The notes under the pieces: generated by a model | Database searches by the model: none | What the model was told of the DNA's origin: nothing | The model's input: only the letters and a program-made list of their open reading frames with translations | Program-made: the position numbers and the translations under genes | Part shown: positions 15,775-23,812 of the stretch, piece by piece | Numbering within the stretch: the first letter of the stretch is position 1 | How the letters are laid out: every line of letters starts with the position of its first letter | NCBI GenBank assembly: GCA_965200525.1 | Contig: OZ241368.1 | Location: forward strand, 558,001 to 622,000 | Reading direction: 5' to 3' | Origin: JANNPJ01 sp965200525 | Lineage (GTDB): Bacteria > Actinomycetota > Actinomycetes > Actinomycetales > Kineosporiaceae | Length of the DNA: 64,000 nt

Positions 15775-15814
15775 GCGACGTCCCAGAGCGACGTCCACAG
15801 AACGACGTCCTAGA
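15775..15814. repeat. Three imperfect 13-14 bp tandem repeats at a convergent gene end
   Basis: GCGACGTCCCAGA, GCGACGTCCACAGA and ACGACGTCCTAGA follow one another directly. The last copy carries the epoxide hydrolase stop codon (TAG on the minus strand). Confidence 0.8.
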
Positions 15815-16907
15815 CCGGAACGTGATCGAGCAAGGCCCGGCTCACGTCGCTCGCGTAGGTAGCCGGCTGCTCCCAGGCGGCGAAATGCCCCCCGTGCTCG
15901 TGCTCGATGAAGTCGCGCACGTTGACGAACGCCTCGGCGTAGCTGCGTGGCGCCGGTTTGCTGTCGTGCCCGAAAGCACTGATCACGGTTGGTGTCTCGA
16001 CCCGGTCCGGGATCTTGGCGGGCTCCACGTAGGGCGCGAACGAGGTGCCGATCGTCTCGGTCAGCCAGTAGGCGGTGACCCAGGTCAGGATCTCGTCGTG
16101 GCTGAACGACGTCTGGATTCCCCCGGTCGTGTCGCTCCAGCCGATCAGCTTCTCGACGATCCAGGCCGCCAGGCCGGCCGGTGAGTCGCTCAGGGCGACG
16201 GCCAGGGTGTTCGGGCGCGACGACTGCTCGGCGATGTACCCGCCCTCCGAGCGGAACCAGGCTCCGGCCTCGCCCAGGTACGCCCTCGCCTCCGGCGCCA
16301 ACTCGGCCGGGTCGGCGAAGACCGCGTGCCGCGCCGACACGTTGGTCAGGTGCAGCACGGTGATCCGATCCGGGTGCCCGGCCGCGAGCAGTTCGGCGAC
16401 GTCCCCGCCGACGTCCCCGCCCGAGACGGCGTACCGCTGGTAACCGAGCTCGGCCATGCCGGCCGCAACGACCTGCGCCATCCGCGTCACCGACATGCCG
16501 GTGGTGGTCAGGGCGGGTGCGAACGGGAAGCCGGGCAGCGCCGGGGCCACGACGTGATAGCCGATCAGGCGAGGCAGGAGCCGCTCGAAGCGCAGCACGG
16601 AGTCGGGCCAGCCGTGCAGGAGCAGCACGACCGGCGCCCGGAGGTCGGTCGAACGCTGATGGATCACTCGCAACCGGCTCTCGCCGGTTCCGGTGCTCTG
16701 CCAGGGCAGGGCCCGGATGCGGCGCTCATGCTCTCGCCAGTCGTACTTCTCGGCCCAATGCTCCAGCAGGGCGTCGAGGTAGGCACCCCGTATCCCGCGG
16801 GCGGAGTCGTCGCGGCCGGGGACACGGGAGCGCCGGGTCGCGCGCAGGCGCCGGCGGAGGTCAGCGAGGCTTTCATCGGTGGCCATCGGCGGTGCTGAAG
16901 AGGTCAT
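15810..16907 (-). CDS. Epoxide hydrolase (EHN-type alpha/beta hydrolase)
   Basis: A 365-residue protein with the N-terminal epoxide-hydrolase cap (DSARGIRGAYLDALLEHWAEKYDWREHE, shortened here) and an alpha/beta hydrolase core. LLLHGWPDS is the HGxP oxyanion motif, YAVSGGDVGGDVAELLA contains the Asp nucleophile typical of epoxide hydrolases, and HGGHFAAWE the catalytic His. It should open epoxides to diols in the cytosol. I start at ATG 16907 (MTSSAPPM) because the upstream open frame to 16946 would place the start inside the operator. No ribosome-binding site is evident, so it may be leaderless. Confidence 0.9.
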   Translation of the reverse strand: MTSSAPPMATDESLADLRRRLRATRRSRVPGRDDSARGIRGAYLDALLEHWAEKYDWREHERRIRALPWQSTGTGESRLRVIHQRSTDLRAPVVLLLHGWPDSVLRFERLLPRLIGYHVVAPALPGFPFAPALTTTGMSVTRMAQVVAAGMAELGYQRYAVSGGDVGGDVAELLAAGHPDRITVLHLTNVSARHAVFADPAELAPEARAYLGEAGAWFRSEGGYIAEQSSRPNTLAVALSDSPAGLAAWIVEKLIGWSDTTGGIQTSFSHDEILTWVTAYWLTETIGTSFAPYVEPAKIPDRVETPTVISAFGHDSKPAPRSYAEAFVNVRDFIEHEHGGHFAAWEQPATYASDVSRALLDHVPV

Positions 16908-16918
16908 GTGTGCGAAGA

Positions 16919-16947
16919 TACACATCATGTGTACTCGTGTACACATG
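16919..16947. promoter_or_regulatory. Double TetR operator between epoxide hydrolase and TetR
   Basis: Two overlapping palindromes: TACACAT-C-ATGTGTA (16919-16933, perfect 7-bp arms) and CATGTGTAC-TCGT-GTACACATG (16926-16947, perfect 9-bp arms). They occupy the 55-base gap between divergent starts. Confidence 0.88.
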
Positions 16948-16962
16948 AGTTAAGCTCGCCGG

Positions 16963-17541
16963 GTGACGCAAGCAGCAGCCCGCCCCCGGAACGCTCAGGC
17001 GACCCGCCGGACGATCCTCGACCAGGCGCGCCGGCTCTTCGCCCAGAACGGTTACGCGGCGACCACGGTGAAGGCCGTGGCCCAGGCCGCGGCCGTCTCC
17101 CCCAACCTCATCACCCGTTACTTCGGCGGCAAGGAGGGCCTGTTCCTGGCCTCGACGAAGACCGAACTGCAACTGGACCCGGTCTTCTCCGGCCCGCGCG
17201 AGACCCTCGGCGTCCGTCTGGCCGAGAGCATCGTGCGCCGCTGGTCGGGCCTGGACGGCGAGGATCCCCTGCTGGTTCTGCAGCGCGCGTCGGGTGAACG
17301 ACCCGAGGCCGCCGAAGCGCTGGCTCACTTCCTGGACGTGCAGTCGCTCGAGCCGCTCGTGCGCAGCCTGCACGACCACGGCTTCAGCGAGGCCGAGGCC
17401 CGGTCACGGGCGGCCGCGATCGACGCCTTCGTGCTCGGCGTCTCCACCCGAAGGCGAGTTCTTCGCAACGATCTCGGCGAACCGGACGACCTGCGGCCAT
17501 GGCTGGCCGCGACCATCCAGCGACTCGTCGACGCCACCTGA
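16963..17541 (+). CDS. TetR-family transcriptional regulator
   Basis: A 192-residue regulator with a clean N-terminal HTH (QATRRTILDQARRLFAQNG, then AVAQAAAVSPNLITRYFGGK). The GTG start at 16963 lies 15 bases after the double operator with no Shine-Dalgarno sequence, suggesting leaderless, autorepressed expression. The divergent epoxide hydrolase is the obvious target, so the ligand is probably an epoxide, its diol or a related toxic compound. Confidence 0.92.
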   Translation: MTQAAARPRNAQATRRTILDQARRLFAQNGYAATTVKAVAQAAAVSPNLITRYFGGKEGLFLASTKTELQLDPVFSGPRETLGVRLAESIVRRWSGLDGEDPLLVLQRASGERPEAAEALAHFLDVQSLEPLVRSLHDHGFSEAEARSRAAAIDAFVLGVSTRRRVLRNDLGEPDDLRPWLAATIQRLVDAT

Positions 17542-17558
17542 CCTCAGCTGGGGCCAAG

Positions 17559-17594
17559 GGCGGTTCCCCGGCGCTGGAAGCCGCGGGAACCGCC
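17559..17594. terminator. Bidirectional terminator hairpin
   Basis: GGCGGTTCCC pairs with GGGAACCGCC (10 bp perfect) around a 16-base loop with further inner GGC/GCC pairing. It sits between the convergent TetR and fascin-like genes. Confidence 0.75.
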
Positions 17595-17607
17595 GTACCC
17601 CAACCGG

Positions 17608-18144
17608 TCAGACGCCGCAGACGAGCCGGAACTTCTCCCATGAGCCCGCGCTGATCACGTTCGTGTGGATCGCGTCGGTGGTCCGGCCGCCGCCACAGAC
17701 AGCGGTCACGAAGTACCCGTTGTAGGTCTCGATCACGTACTGGCCGTTGCCGACCGAGTCGACGAAGAACTTCTCCCAGGTCCCCACACTGGTGGCGTTC
17801 GAGTGGATCACGTCGGTGGTCCGCCCGCCGGCTCCGACCGCCGTCAGGTAGTACCCGAACTGGGTGCGCAGGGCGAAATCGCTGGTAATGATGAACTTCT
17901 CCCAGGAACCGATCCGGGTGGCGTCGGTATGGATGACGTCCGTGGTCCGGCCGCCACCGCCCACAGCGGTGACGTAGTGACCGTTGCTGGTCTGGAAGGC
18001 GCAGGTGCTGCCGGCCCTGATGGTCGGAGCCGGCGTCGGCAGCGGCACGGCATTCGCCGACCCGGCCAGGCTCAAACCGGCGATCCCGGCGCCGGCCAGA
18101 GCCAGCCCTGCGGCCCGGCTCAGCTTCTTCGTGACGATGTTCAT
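17608..18144 (-). CDS. Secreted fascin-like repeat protein
   Basis: A 178-residue exported protein: signal peptide (SRAAGLALAGAGIAGLSLAG, cleavage near SANA-V), then three ~40-residue repeats. Each repeat has G-x-Y-(V/L)-T-A-V-x-G-G-G-R-T-T-D-x-I-H followed by G-(S/T)-W-E-K-F. Such Tyr-VTAV...WEKF units are those of beta-trefoil fascin/actin-cross-linking-like domains, which in bacteria are usually carbohydrate or polymer binding. Three repeats fit one trefoil. There is no catalytic domain. Two cysteines, one in repeat 3 and one near the C terminus, could pair. Confidence 0.82.
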   Translation of the reverse strand: MNIVTKKLSRAAGLALAGAGIAGLSLAGSANAVPLPTPAPTIRAGSTCAFQTSNGHYVTAVGGGGRTTDVIHTDATRIGSWEKFIITSDFALRTQFGYYLTAVGAGGRTTDVIHSNATSVGTWEKFFVDSVGNGQYVIETYNGYFVTAVCGGGRTTDAIHTNVISAGSWEKFRLVCGV

Positions 18145-18408
18145 GGTTCCCCAGTGATGCTGCTCAGCCGGATCCCGGTTGGGAAGCCCGGCGGCGACCG
18201 CTGAGCGGGCGCCGTTCAGAACGCTGGCAGTGCAGGCTGAAGCCGGCCTGACGTGGCGCTGACGCCGCGCCGATCTCGGTCTCGTCTCGTTCGCGCCCGG
18301 CCGGAACGAACCCCCAGGTCAGCTGCGTCGAACCAGGATCGAGCAGTCACACTGGCCTCGTGCCGCCTTGCGGTCGGCGTCACGGGGACTTTCACCGCAG
18401 GAGTTGAC

Positions 18409-18822
18409 ATGCGCACACCTCATCGCGTGCTCGCACCCGTTCTCGCGTGCTTGGGCCTTTCTACGGCGCTGCTGTCGGGGTGCTCCAGCTCCACCGACTC
18501 GTCCGCCGGTTGCGTTGCCCATCGGAGCCAGACCTCGGTCGCCGAAGTCACGGCGGGCCAATCGCTGCAGGTCAGCGCGGACTGGCTGTGGAGTGACTGC
18601 AACGACACCAATGGCGGCACCTGGGGGCACGCCCTGAGGGACCAGGCGATCACCTGGACGCAGTCGCAGGTCAGCACCGAACTCGCTCGCGCGGACGCCG
18701 ATCCCCGGACCGCTCATCTGGAGGTCGCGGTCACGGTCCCGGCCTCAGCCCGACCGGGGCCGGCCGAAATCCGGATCGGGGACGCCGAACCGGCGAAGCT
18801 CACAGTGATCGGCTCACCTTGA
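18409..18822 (+). CDS. Small lipoprotein, function unknown
   Basis: A 137-residue protein with a lipoprotein signal (LGLSTALLSGC, lipobox LLSGC with Cys about residue 24) and then a Ser-rich tether. The mature domain has two cysteines and a run resembling an immunoglobulin-like or beta-sandwich fold (VTVPASARPGPAEIRIGD), but no family was recognised. ATG at 18409 follows GCAGGAG; a longer open frame to 18253 is rejected because it lacks a signal. Confidence 0.72.
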   Translation: MRTPHRVLAPVLACLGLSTALLSGCSSSTDSSAGCVAHRSQTSVAEVTAGQSLQVSADWLWSDCNDTNGGTWGHALRDQAITWTQSQVSTELARADADPRTAHLEVAVTVPASARPGPAEIRIGDAEPAKLTVIGSP

Positions 18823-18874
18823 GCGCCGTTCAGGGCCCCCGTGCCTGGCCACGCCCGGATGTCAGCCCTACGCC

Positions 18875-19231
18875 TCAGAGCTTCTCGCAGGCGATGCCGT
18901 CCTTGTCCCGGTCGGACTTCTTGTTCAACTTGTAGGTCTTCTTGCTGACGGCGAAGTTCGTGACCGGCTCGGTCTTGCCGCTCACCTTGTCCTCGGCGCC
19001 CTTCTTGCCGACGCCGTGCGGGTAGACCTTGTTCAGCTTGGTGCAGTTCTTGTACTCCCTCGGCTTCGGCTTGGCCGCGACCCGATTCGCCAGCACCGGT
19101 TGCACGACGCCGACCCGCCCACCCGACGTGCGGGCCACGGGCGAGGCCGAGGCGCTCGTCACGCCCCCTCCCCCAGCGACCAGGAGGCCGGACACGGCCA
19201 CAGTTACGCCGATGTTTCTCAGTCGTGTCAT
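18875..19231 (-). CDS. Secreted Excalibur calcium-binding protein
   Basis: A 118-residue secreted protein: signal-like hydrophobic N terminus (NIGVTVAVSGLLVAGG), basic linker and a C-terminal Excalibur domain. YKNCTKLNKVYPHGVGKKGA starts the domain and DRDKDGIACEK ends it, with the DxDxDGxxCE calcium-binding motif intact and a Cys pair for a disulfide. The start at 19231 (MTRLRN) is preferred to GTG 19240. Such domains are attached to many surface proteins; here it is essentially alone. Confidence 0.88.
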   Translation of the reverse strand: MTRLRNIGVTVAVSGLLVAGGGGVTSASASPVARTSGGRVGVVQPVLANRVAAKPKPREYKNCTKLNKVYPHGVGKKGAEDKVSGKTEPVTNFAVSKKTYKLNKKSDRDKDGIACEKL

Positions 19232-19364
19232 ATCGGGCACTTTAGCTTCGGGCGACCCAGGCGGGGACCAAATACTGCGATCAAGCGTGGTGCTAATTGA
19301 TCACCGGCCCGCACCACCGTCCGACCTCTCGGGATCTTCGGTCAGGAGCCCGCGCATCGCATCT

Positions 19365-19417
19365 GAACAAGTTTTGGCGCGATTGGCTTGAACAAGTTGT
19401 GCAACGGTTGCTAGTGT
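19365..19417 (+). promoter_or_regulatory. Candidate whiB promoter with direct repeats
   Basis: TTGAAC (19388), an 18-base spacer and TAGTGT (19412) form a plausible promoter. GAACAAGTT occurs twice (19365 and 19390), 25 bp apart, and the second copy belongs to the near-palindrome TTGAACAAGTTGTGCAA, which may be a regulator site overlapping the -35. Confidence 0.5.
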
Positions 19418-19474
19418 CCTGATCACCGAAAGGCGCTACCCCTGACCCCCACGACCTGACTGGCGGAGATCACC

Positions 19475-19810
19475 ATGGCTGAACTGTCCCGGCTCCCGGA
19501 ACCTGTCGCTGACCTGTACGAATGGCAGTACCAGGGGGCGTGCCTGAAGGCCGATCCGACGCTGTTCTTCCACCCCGAGGGCGAGCGCGGCCCGGCCCGG
19601 GCCCGCCGAGACGCCGCGGCGGTCAAGGTCTGCTCCGGTTGCCCGGTCATCGACGCGTGCCGTCGACACGGTCTGGGCGTGGGCGAGCCTTACGGCGTCT
19701 GGGGCGGGCTGACCGAGGAGGACCGCGAGGCGATCCTCAAGGCCGAGCGGCAGGCCGCCCGCCAGCAGCGCGCCGCCGAACGCGTCGCCGCTCTGGCCCA
19801 GGCCAGCTGA
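19475..19810 (+). CDS. whiB: WhiB-family iron-sulfur regulator (WhiD/WhiB3-like)
   Basis: A 111-residue protein with the four conserved cysteines that hold a [4Fe-4S] cluster (GACLKAD, then VCSGCPVIDAC) and the WhiB G[V/I]WGG turn (EPYGVWGGLTEEDRE), followed by a basic C-terminal region. DPTLFFHPEGERG upstream of the second Cys is characteristic of the WhiD/WhiB3 branch. WhiB proteins bind the principal sigma factor and respond to redox or NO, controlling development and metabolism in actinobacteria. ATG at 19475 follows GGAG. Confidence 0.95.
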   Translation: MAELSRLPEPVADLYEWQYQGACLKADPTLFFHPEGERGPARARRDAAAVKVCSGCPVIDACRRHGLGVGEPYGVWGGLTEEDREAILKAERQAARQQRAAERVAALAQAS

Positions 19811-19817
19811 CCCGCAC

Positions 19818-20559
19818 TCAGACCGGGAACACCAGGCAGAACGGCTTGCCGGCCGGATCGGCGTAGACCCGCCAGTCCTCGCCCGAGCCCTCAAGACGGG
19901 TGGCACCGATGTCGAAGGCGGCCTGCTCGGCCGCGTCGATGTCCTGGACCATCACATCGAGGTGGATCTGCTGCGGATACGCCGGATCCGGCCAACGTGG
20001 CGGCTGATAGTGCTCGACCTGCTGGAACATCACCGGGCGCTCGCCGTCCTGACCGATCATGGCCATGCCGTCGCCCTCGTACGTGACCGCCGGGCCCAGA
20101 AGTTGCGCGTAGAAGTGGCTGAGCGCCTTGGCGTCGGGGCAGTCCAGAGTGACCCCCGCCAGGGTCATTCGCGGAGCGTCCAGCTTCAGGCACAGGTCGA
20201 ACGGGTGCCCGGCCGGATCGGCCAGGGTGTGCCCACTGCTCGTTGCGGCGCAGCACGGTGGCACCCAGGTTCTGGGCGCGCTCGGTGCCGGCGTCGAGGT
20301 CCGGCACCCGGAAGTCGAGGTGGGCCTGCTGCGGGCGGTCCTGGCCGGGCCAGTCCGGCGGTACCAGGTCGGTGGCCTGCTGCAGGCCGATCCGCCAGCC
20401 GTCGGGGGCGTCGAGCGTGATCCAGTCGTCGTCGTCGTCAGGCCGGCGCTGCCAGCCGGCGAACTGTTCGTAGAACCGGGCCAGGCCCTGGATGTCCGGG
20501 GCGTCCAGGGCCACCGTCCGCAGCGAGCCGAGGGCCTGCCGGTGTGCTTCGGAGGTCAT
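19818..20559 (-). pseudogene. Two-module VOC protein, frameshifted
   Basis: From ATG 20559 (MTSEAHRQALG) the frame encodes one VOC module (VALDAPDIQGLARFYEQF to GATVLRRNEQ). It then loses sense, while the next frame picks up exactly the expected continuation (SGHTLADPAGHPFDLCLK) and a second full VOC module ending at 19818. The shift is at about 20235-20240 and equals one extra base. Without it the protein would be ~246 residues. It may be a true pseudogene, a programmed shift or a sequencing error. The start overlaps the CheR stop by four bases (ATGA), so it was the last gene of that operon. Confidence 0.8.
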
Positions 20560-22457
20560 TCGCCGGGCTCGTCCGGCAGCTGAGTGTCCCCTGACAGGCT
20601 CTCCATCACGATCAGGGCCCCCGTGGGAGTACCGCCGGCGGTCACCGCTGTCACGTTGATCCGCAGTTCGACCGTCTGACCTCGGCGATTGACCGCCTTG
20701 ACGAACTGCCCGACCACGGCATCGCGCTGACCGGTGATCACGGCTCGCAGCCACGGGTGAAGCTCGGTGATCGGTAACCCGCTGTCCAGGTTCAGCACGT
20801 GCTGCCCGACCGTCTCGGTCTCGGCCAGCCCCCACAGGTCCTGCGCCTGTCTGGTCCAGACCTGCACGGTCAGCTCGCGGTCGAGCACGATCACCGCCGC
20901 CCGCAGGCTGCTCAGGATGGTCTGCATGAACGCGTTGAGGTCAGTGATCTCGACCGTCCGCTCGCCCAGTTGCTCGTTCGTGCTCTGCAGCTCGTCGTTG
21001 GTCGACTGCAGCTCCTCGTTCATCGTCTCCAGCTCTTCGTTGGTGCTCTGGAGTTCCTCGTTGGTGGTTTCCAGTTCCTCGACCGTGCTCTGGAGCTCTT
21101 CGTTCGTCGTCTCCAGCTCCTCGTTGGTCGACTGCAGCTCCTCGTAGGCCGCCTCCAGCTGATGGTTGGCCGTCTCCACCTCGACCCGCAACTGCCGGAA
21201 CCGGGTCACGTCGGTGAAGGTGATAGACACCCCGAGCACCCCGCCGCTGAGGTCTGTCAACGGCACCAGCTGGATGTCCACGAAAGCCGGGTCGGGGCCC
21301 AGGCGACGCCATTCGATCTCCCGCAGCCAGACCGGCGCCCGGCTCTCGATCACTGCGGCCAGCTGCGAGCGCAGCTCGACCGGCCGGTACGAGACCTCGA
21401 GATCCTGGAACGGACGGCCGAGGTCGCGGTCAGACAGGCCGAGCATGCCGTTGGCCCGGTGATTGACCATCGCCAGGTCTCCGCCGGCGTCGACGGCGAT
21501 CTGGGCCACCGGGTTGTTCAGCACCAGCTCGTTGCGCAGCATCGCGACGCTCTCGGACAGGGCCGGCCGGCTCGCGGGCCGGCGGGTCACCCCAAAACTG
21601 GCGTTCTCGACCAGGTCGGTCCGGACCCGGCGGAAGATCCGGTGTTTGAGGTCGACGGCGTCGAACGCCGAGGAGTGGTTGAGCAGCATCTCGGCCTTGC
21701 CCAGAATCAGCAGCCCGTTCTGGCGCAGGGCGAACCCCAGGCGGCGCAGAACCCGGGACTGCGCCTCGGCGTTGAAATACATCAGGGTGTTGCGGCAGAG
21801 CAGGATGTCGACCCGCGAGATCGGCGCATCGCGGGTGAGATCATTACGCCCGAAGATCACGCTGCGCCGAAGGTCGGGCGTGAACACGTACCGCTCGCCG
21901 ACGAGGTCGAAGTAGCGATCGCGAAAATCCTCCGGCAGCCCGGTGATCTCACGCTCGGTGTAGGCGGCCTGGCGGGCGTGGGTCAGGGCCGGCTCGTCGA
22001 TGTCGGTGGCGTAGATCTTGACCCGCTCCCGAAAGCTGCCGCCCATCAGGTCGTGCAGCAGCATGGCCATCGAGTAGGCCTCCGGGCCGGCCGCACAGCC
22101 GGCGCTCCACACGCGCACCGGGCCGCCGTCGATGGACTTCAGGAGCTCGGGCAGCACGTTCTCACGTAGCTCGGTCCAGGTGTCGGCGTCCCGGAAGAAG
22201 CTGGTGACGTTGATCAGGATCGTGTTGAACAGCGCGGTGAACTCGTTCGGGTCGAGCTGAAGCAGGTCCTGGTAGTCGTCGAACGAGTCGACGTCAACCT
22301 CGCGCATCCGGTGCCGGACCCGGCGCATCAGGCTCGGCCGCTTGTACCCGGTGAAATCGAAGGCCCGGCTGTCCCGGAGCAATTCGAGCAGCCGCTCGAA
22401 CGCCGGATCCTGGGCCTCCGGCTCTCGGCCGGGTTCGAGCTGGCGGTCAGGCTCCAT
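20556..22457 (-). CDS. CheR-type methyltransferase with PAS domains and long coiled coil
   Basis: A 633-residue protein. Residues ~20-280 are a CheR SAM-dependent methyltransferase: helical N-terminal domain, then VWSAGCAAGPEAYSMAMLL (SAM-binding) and ATDIDEPALTHAR; ILLCRNTLMYF matches the family's CRN motif. A PAS domain follows (~310-425), then a ~60-residue coiled coil made of repeating EELQSTN/EELETTN heptads, then a second PAS domain (~510-630). This is the CheR half of the CheB-CheR-PAS hybrid proteins, which usually regulate non-chemotactic signalling. No MCP receptor, CheA or CheW is visible nearby. Start at ATG 22457 (MEPDRQLEPG) with GGAG upstream; a TTG at 22526 is less likely. Confidence 0.9.
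   Translation of the reverse strand: MEPDRQLEPGREPEAQDPAFERLLELLRDSRAFDFTGYKRPSLMRRVRHRMREVDVDSFDDYQDLLQLDPNEFTALFNTILINVTSFFRDADTWTELRENVLPELLKSIDGGPVRVWSAGCAAGPEAYSMAMLLHDLMGGSFRERVKIYATDIDEPALTHARQAAYTEREITGLPEDFRDRYFDLVGERYVFTPDLRRSVIFGRNDLTRDAPISRVDILLCRNTLMYFNAEAQSRVLRRLGFALRQNGLLILGKAEMLLNHSSAFDAVDLKHRIFRRVRTDLVENASFGVTRRPASRPALSESVAMLRNELVLNNPVAQIAVDAGGDLAMVNHRANGMLGLSDRDLGRPFQDLEVSYRPVELRSQLAAVIESRAPVWLREIEWRRLGPDPAFVDIQLVPLTDLSGGVLGVSITFTDVTRFRQLRVEVETANHQLEAAYEELQSTNEELETTNEELQSTVEELETTNEELQSTNEELETMNEELQSTNDELQSTNEQLGERTVEITDLNAFMQTILSSLRAAVIVLDRELTVQVWTRQAQDLWGLAETETVGQHVLNLDSGLPITELHPWLRAVITGQRDAVVGQFVKAVNRRGQTVELRINVTAVTAGGTPTGALIVMESLSGDTQLPDEPGE
20968..21149. repeat. Heptad-coding repeats within the CheR coiled coil
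   Basis: About nine near-identical 21-base units encode alternating EELQSTN and EELETTN on the minus strand. The units vary mainly at third positions. Such repeats can expand or contract and set the length of the coil. Confidence 0.85.
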
Positions 22458-22532
22458 CGTTCCGGCTCCGTTCGGCGACTGCCGGCAGTGATCGGCGCCC
22501 GACTGTTCTGCAGGCAGGATCCTCAATGATCA

Positions 22533-23675
22533 TCAGGACGGCGCAAAACGCGGGGGGTCCTGGCCCGCATCCAGAATGGCCTGGGCCAGATCGCGCACCT
22601 TGATGTTGCGCGAGTTGGACACCTGAACGAGCTGCTCGAACGCGGCGCCCGGGGTGATCTTGTGCCGCTCCACCAGCACTCCGACTGCCTCACCGATGTG
22701 CTGACGCCGCTCGATCGCGGTGCGCAGCTGACTTTCGTTGATCACCCGGGCCAGGGCCACCCCGGCATGGGTGGCCAGCGCGGTGGCGATCCGGGTGGTG
22801 TGCTCGTCGAACGAGCCCGGCGCGTCGGCGGACAGGGTGAGCGTGGCCTTCGGCTGGCGGGGCAGCAGTTGCGGCAGCGACACGGACAGCACCGATGCCC
22901 TCTCGGGCCTGGACGTCGGGGCGTCGGTGGAGCGCTCGGCCAGGCGGGCGGTGACCTCATCGGTTTCGGGAATCAGGTGCAGGGCCGCGTCACGCGTAGC
23001 CTCCAGCACCGCATCGACGGTGGGCAGGAGGGCCAGGGTGGCGGCGAAGTCGGCCAGTTCGGAAACGAGTTGCGGCTCCGGTTCGGCGACCGGGGGCCGG
23101 ACCAGCTGCAGCACCGGGGCCGCGCTATCGGCCAGCTCATTCAACTGCCAGCGCAAGACCGGTGGCTCGCGGCCCGGATCCGCGACCACGGATACCGCGA
23201 CCGGCACCGTGGTGCCGTCCGGCCGGCTGATCGACGCCGATCCGGTGGTCGCCTCGGGAGCGCCGGCCCGCAGGGCACTGATCAGTGACCGGATGGCGGC
23301 CCGGTCGGCGACCGCGAACCAGGTGGCGATCGGGCGAGGCTTGAGTTGCATCACCGAGTGCATCAGGAGCTGGTCCGCGGCCCGGTTGGTTTCCAGCACC
23401 ACTCCCCGGTCGTCGGTCAGCACCCCCGCCTGGGACGACGAGCGCTCGAGGGTGCCGGCGGCGCCCAGCCGCTCGATCCGGCGCCGCGCGTCGGCCAGCT
23501 CCTCGGACTGAACCCGCAGCTCCTCGTCGGCGACGATGAGCTGCTCGGCCAGCTCGTGAATCTCACCGGCCAAGGCGTCGCGCCCCGCTCCGTCGTCGCC
23601 GATCAGGTTCAGCAGGCGCTCACGCCGTCCGTCGAGATCGCTCAGAAAACGAGCGATCTCCTGCGGCGTGGTCAT
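22533..23675 (-). CDS. PAS-GAF-ANTAR RNA-binding regulator
   Basis: A 380-residue regulator. After an N-terminal coiled coil (EIHELAEQLIVADEELRVQ) comes a PAS domain (VLTDDRGVVLETNRAADQLL, about 85-190), a GAF-like domain (about 210-315) and a C-terminal ANTAR domain (RQHIGEAVGVLVERHKITP, then VRDLAQAIL). ANTAR domains bind paired RNA hairpins and prevent transcription termination. The start at 23675 (MTTPQEIARF) has AGGGGG upstream. It lies between a CheB-like gene and a CheR gene on the same strand, so protein methylation may feed into antitermination. Confidence 0.9.
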   Translation of the reverse strand: MTTPQEIARFLSDLDGRRERLLNLIGDDGAGRDALAGEIHELAEQLIVADEELRVQSEELADARRRIERLGAAGTLERSSSQAGVLTDDRGVVLETNRAADQLLMHSVMQLKPRPIATWFAVADRAAIRSLISALRAGAPEATTGSASISRPDGTTVPVAVSVVADPGREPPVLRWQLNELADSAAPVLQLVRPPVAEPEPQLVSELADFAATLALLPTVDAVLEATRDAALHLIPETDEVTARLAERSTDAPTSRPERASVLSVSLPQLLPRQPKATLTLSADAPGSFDEHTTRIATALATHAGVALARVINESQLRTAIERRQHIGEAVGVLVERHKITPGAAFEQLVQVSNSRNIKVRDLAQAILDAGQDPPRFAPS

Positions 23676-23812
23676 CCGATTCCCCCTCGCAGGCAATGGG
23701 CGGCGGCACTGAACCGCCTCGTACGAGGAGGTCCGATCAGGGTCATTCTAGGGTCTGGGGCACCGAACGGCTGCCGTCGGCGGGTCTGGAGCGCCGGCGT
23801 CGACGCGTGGGC

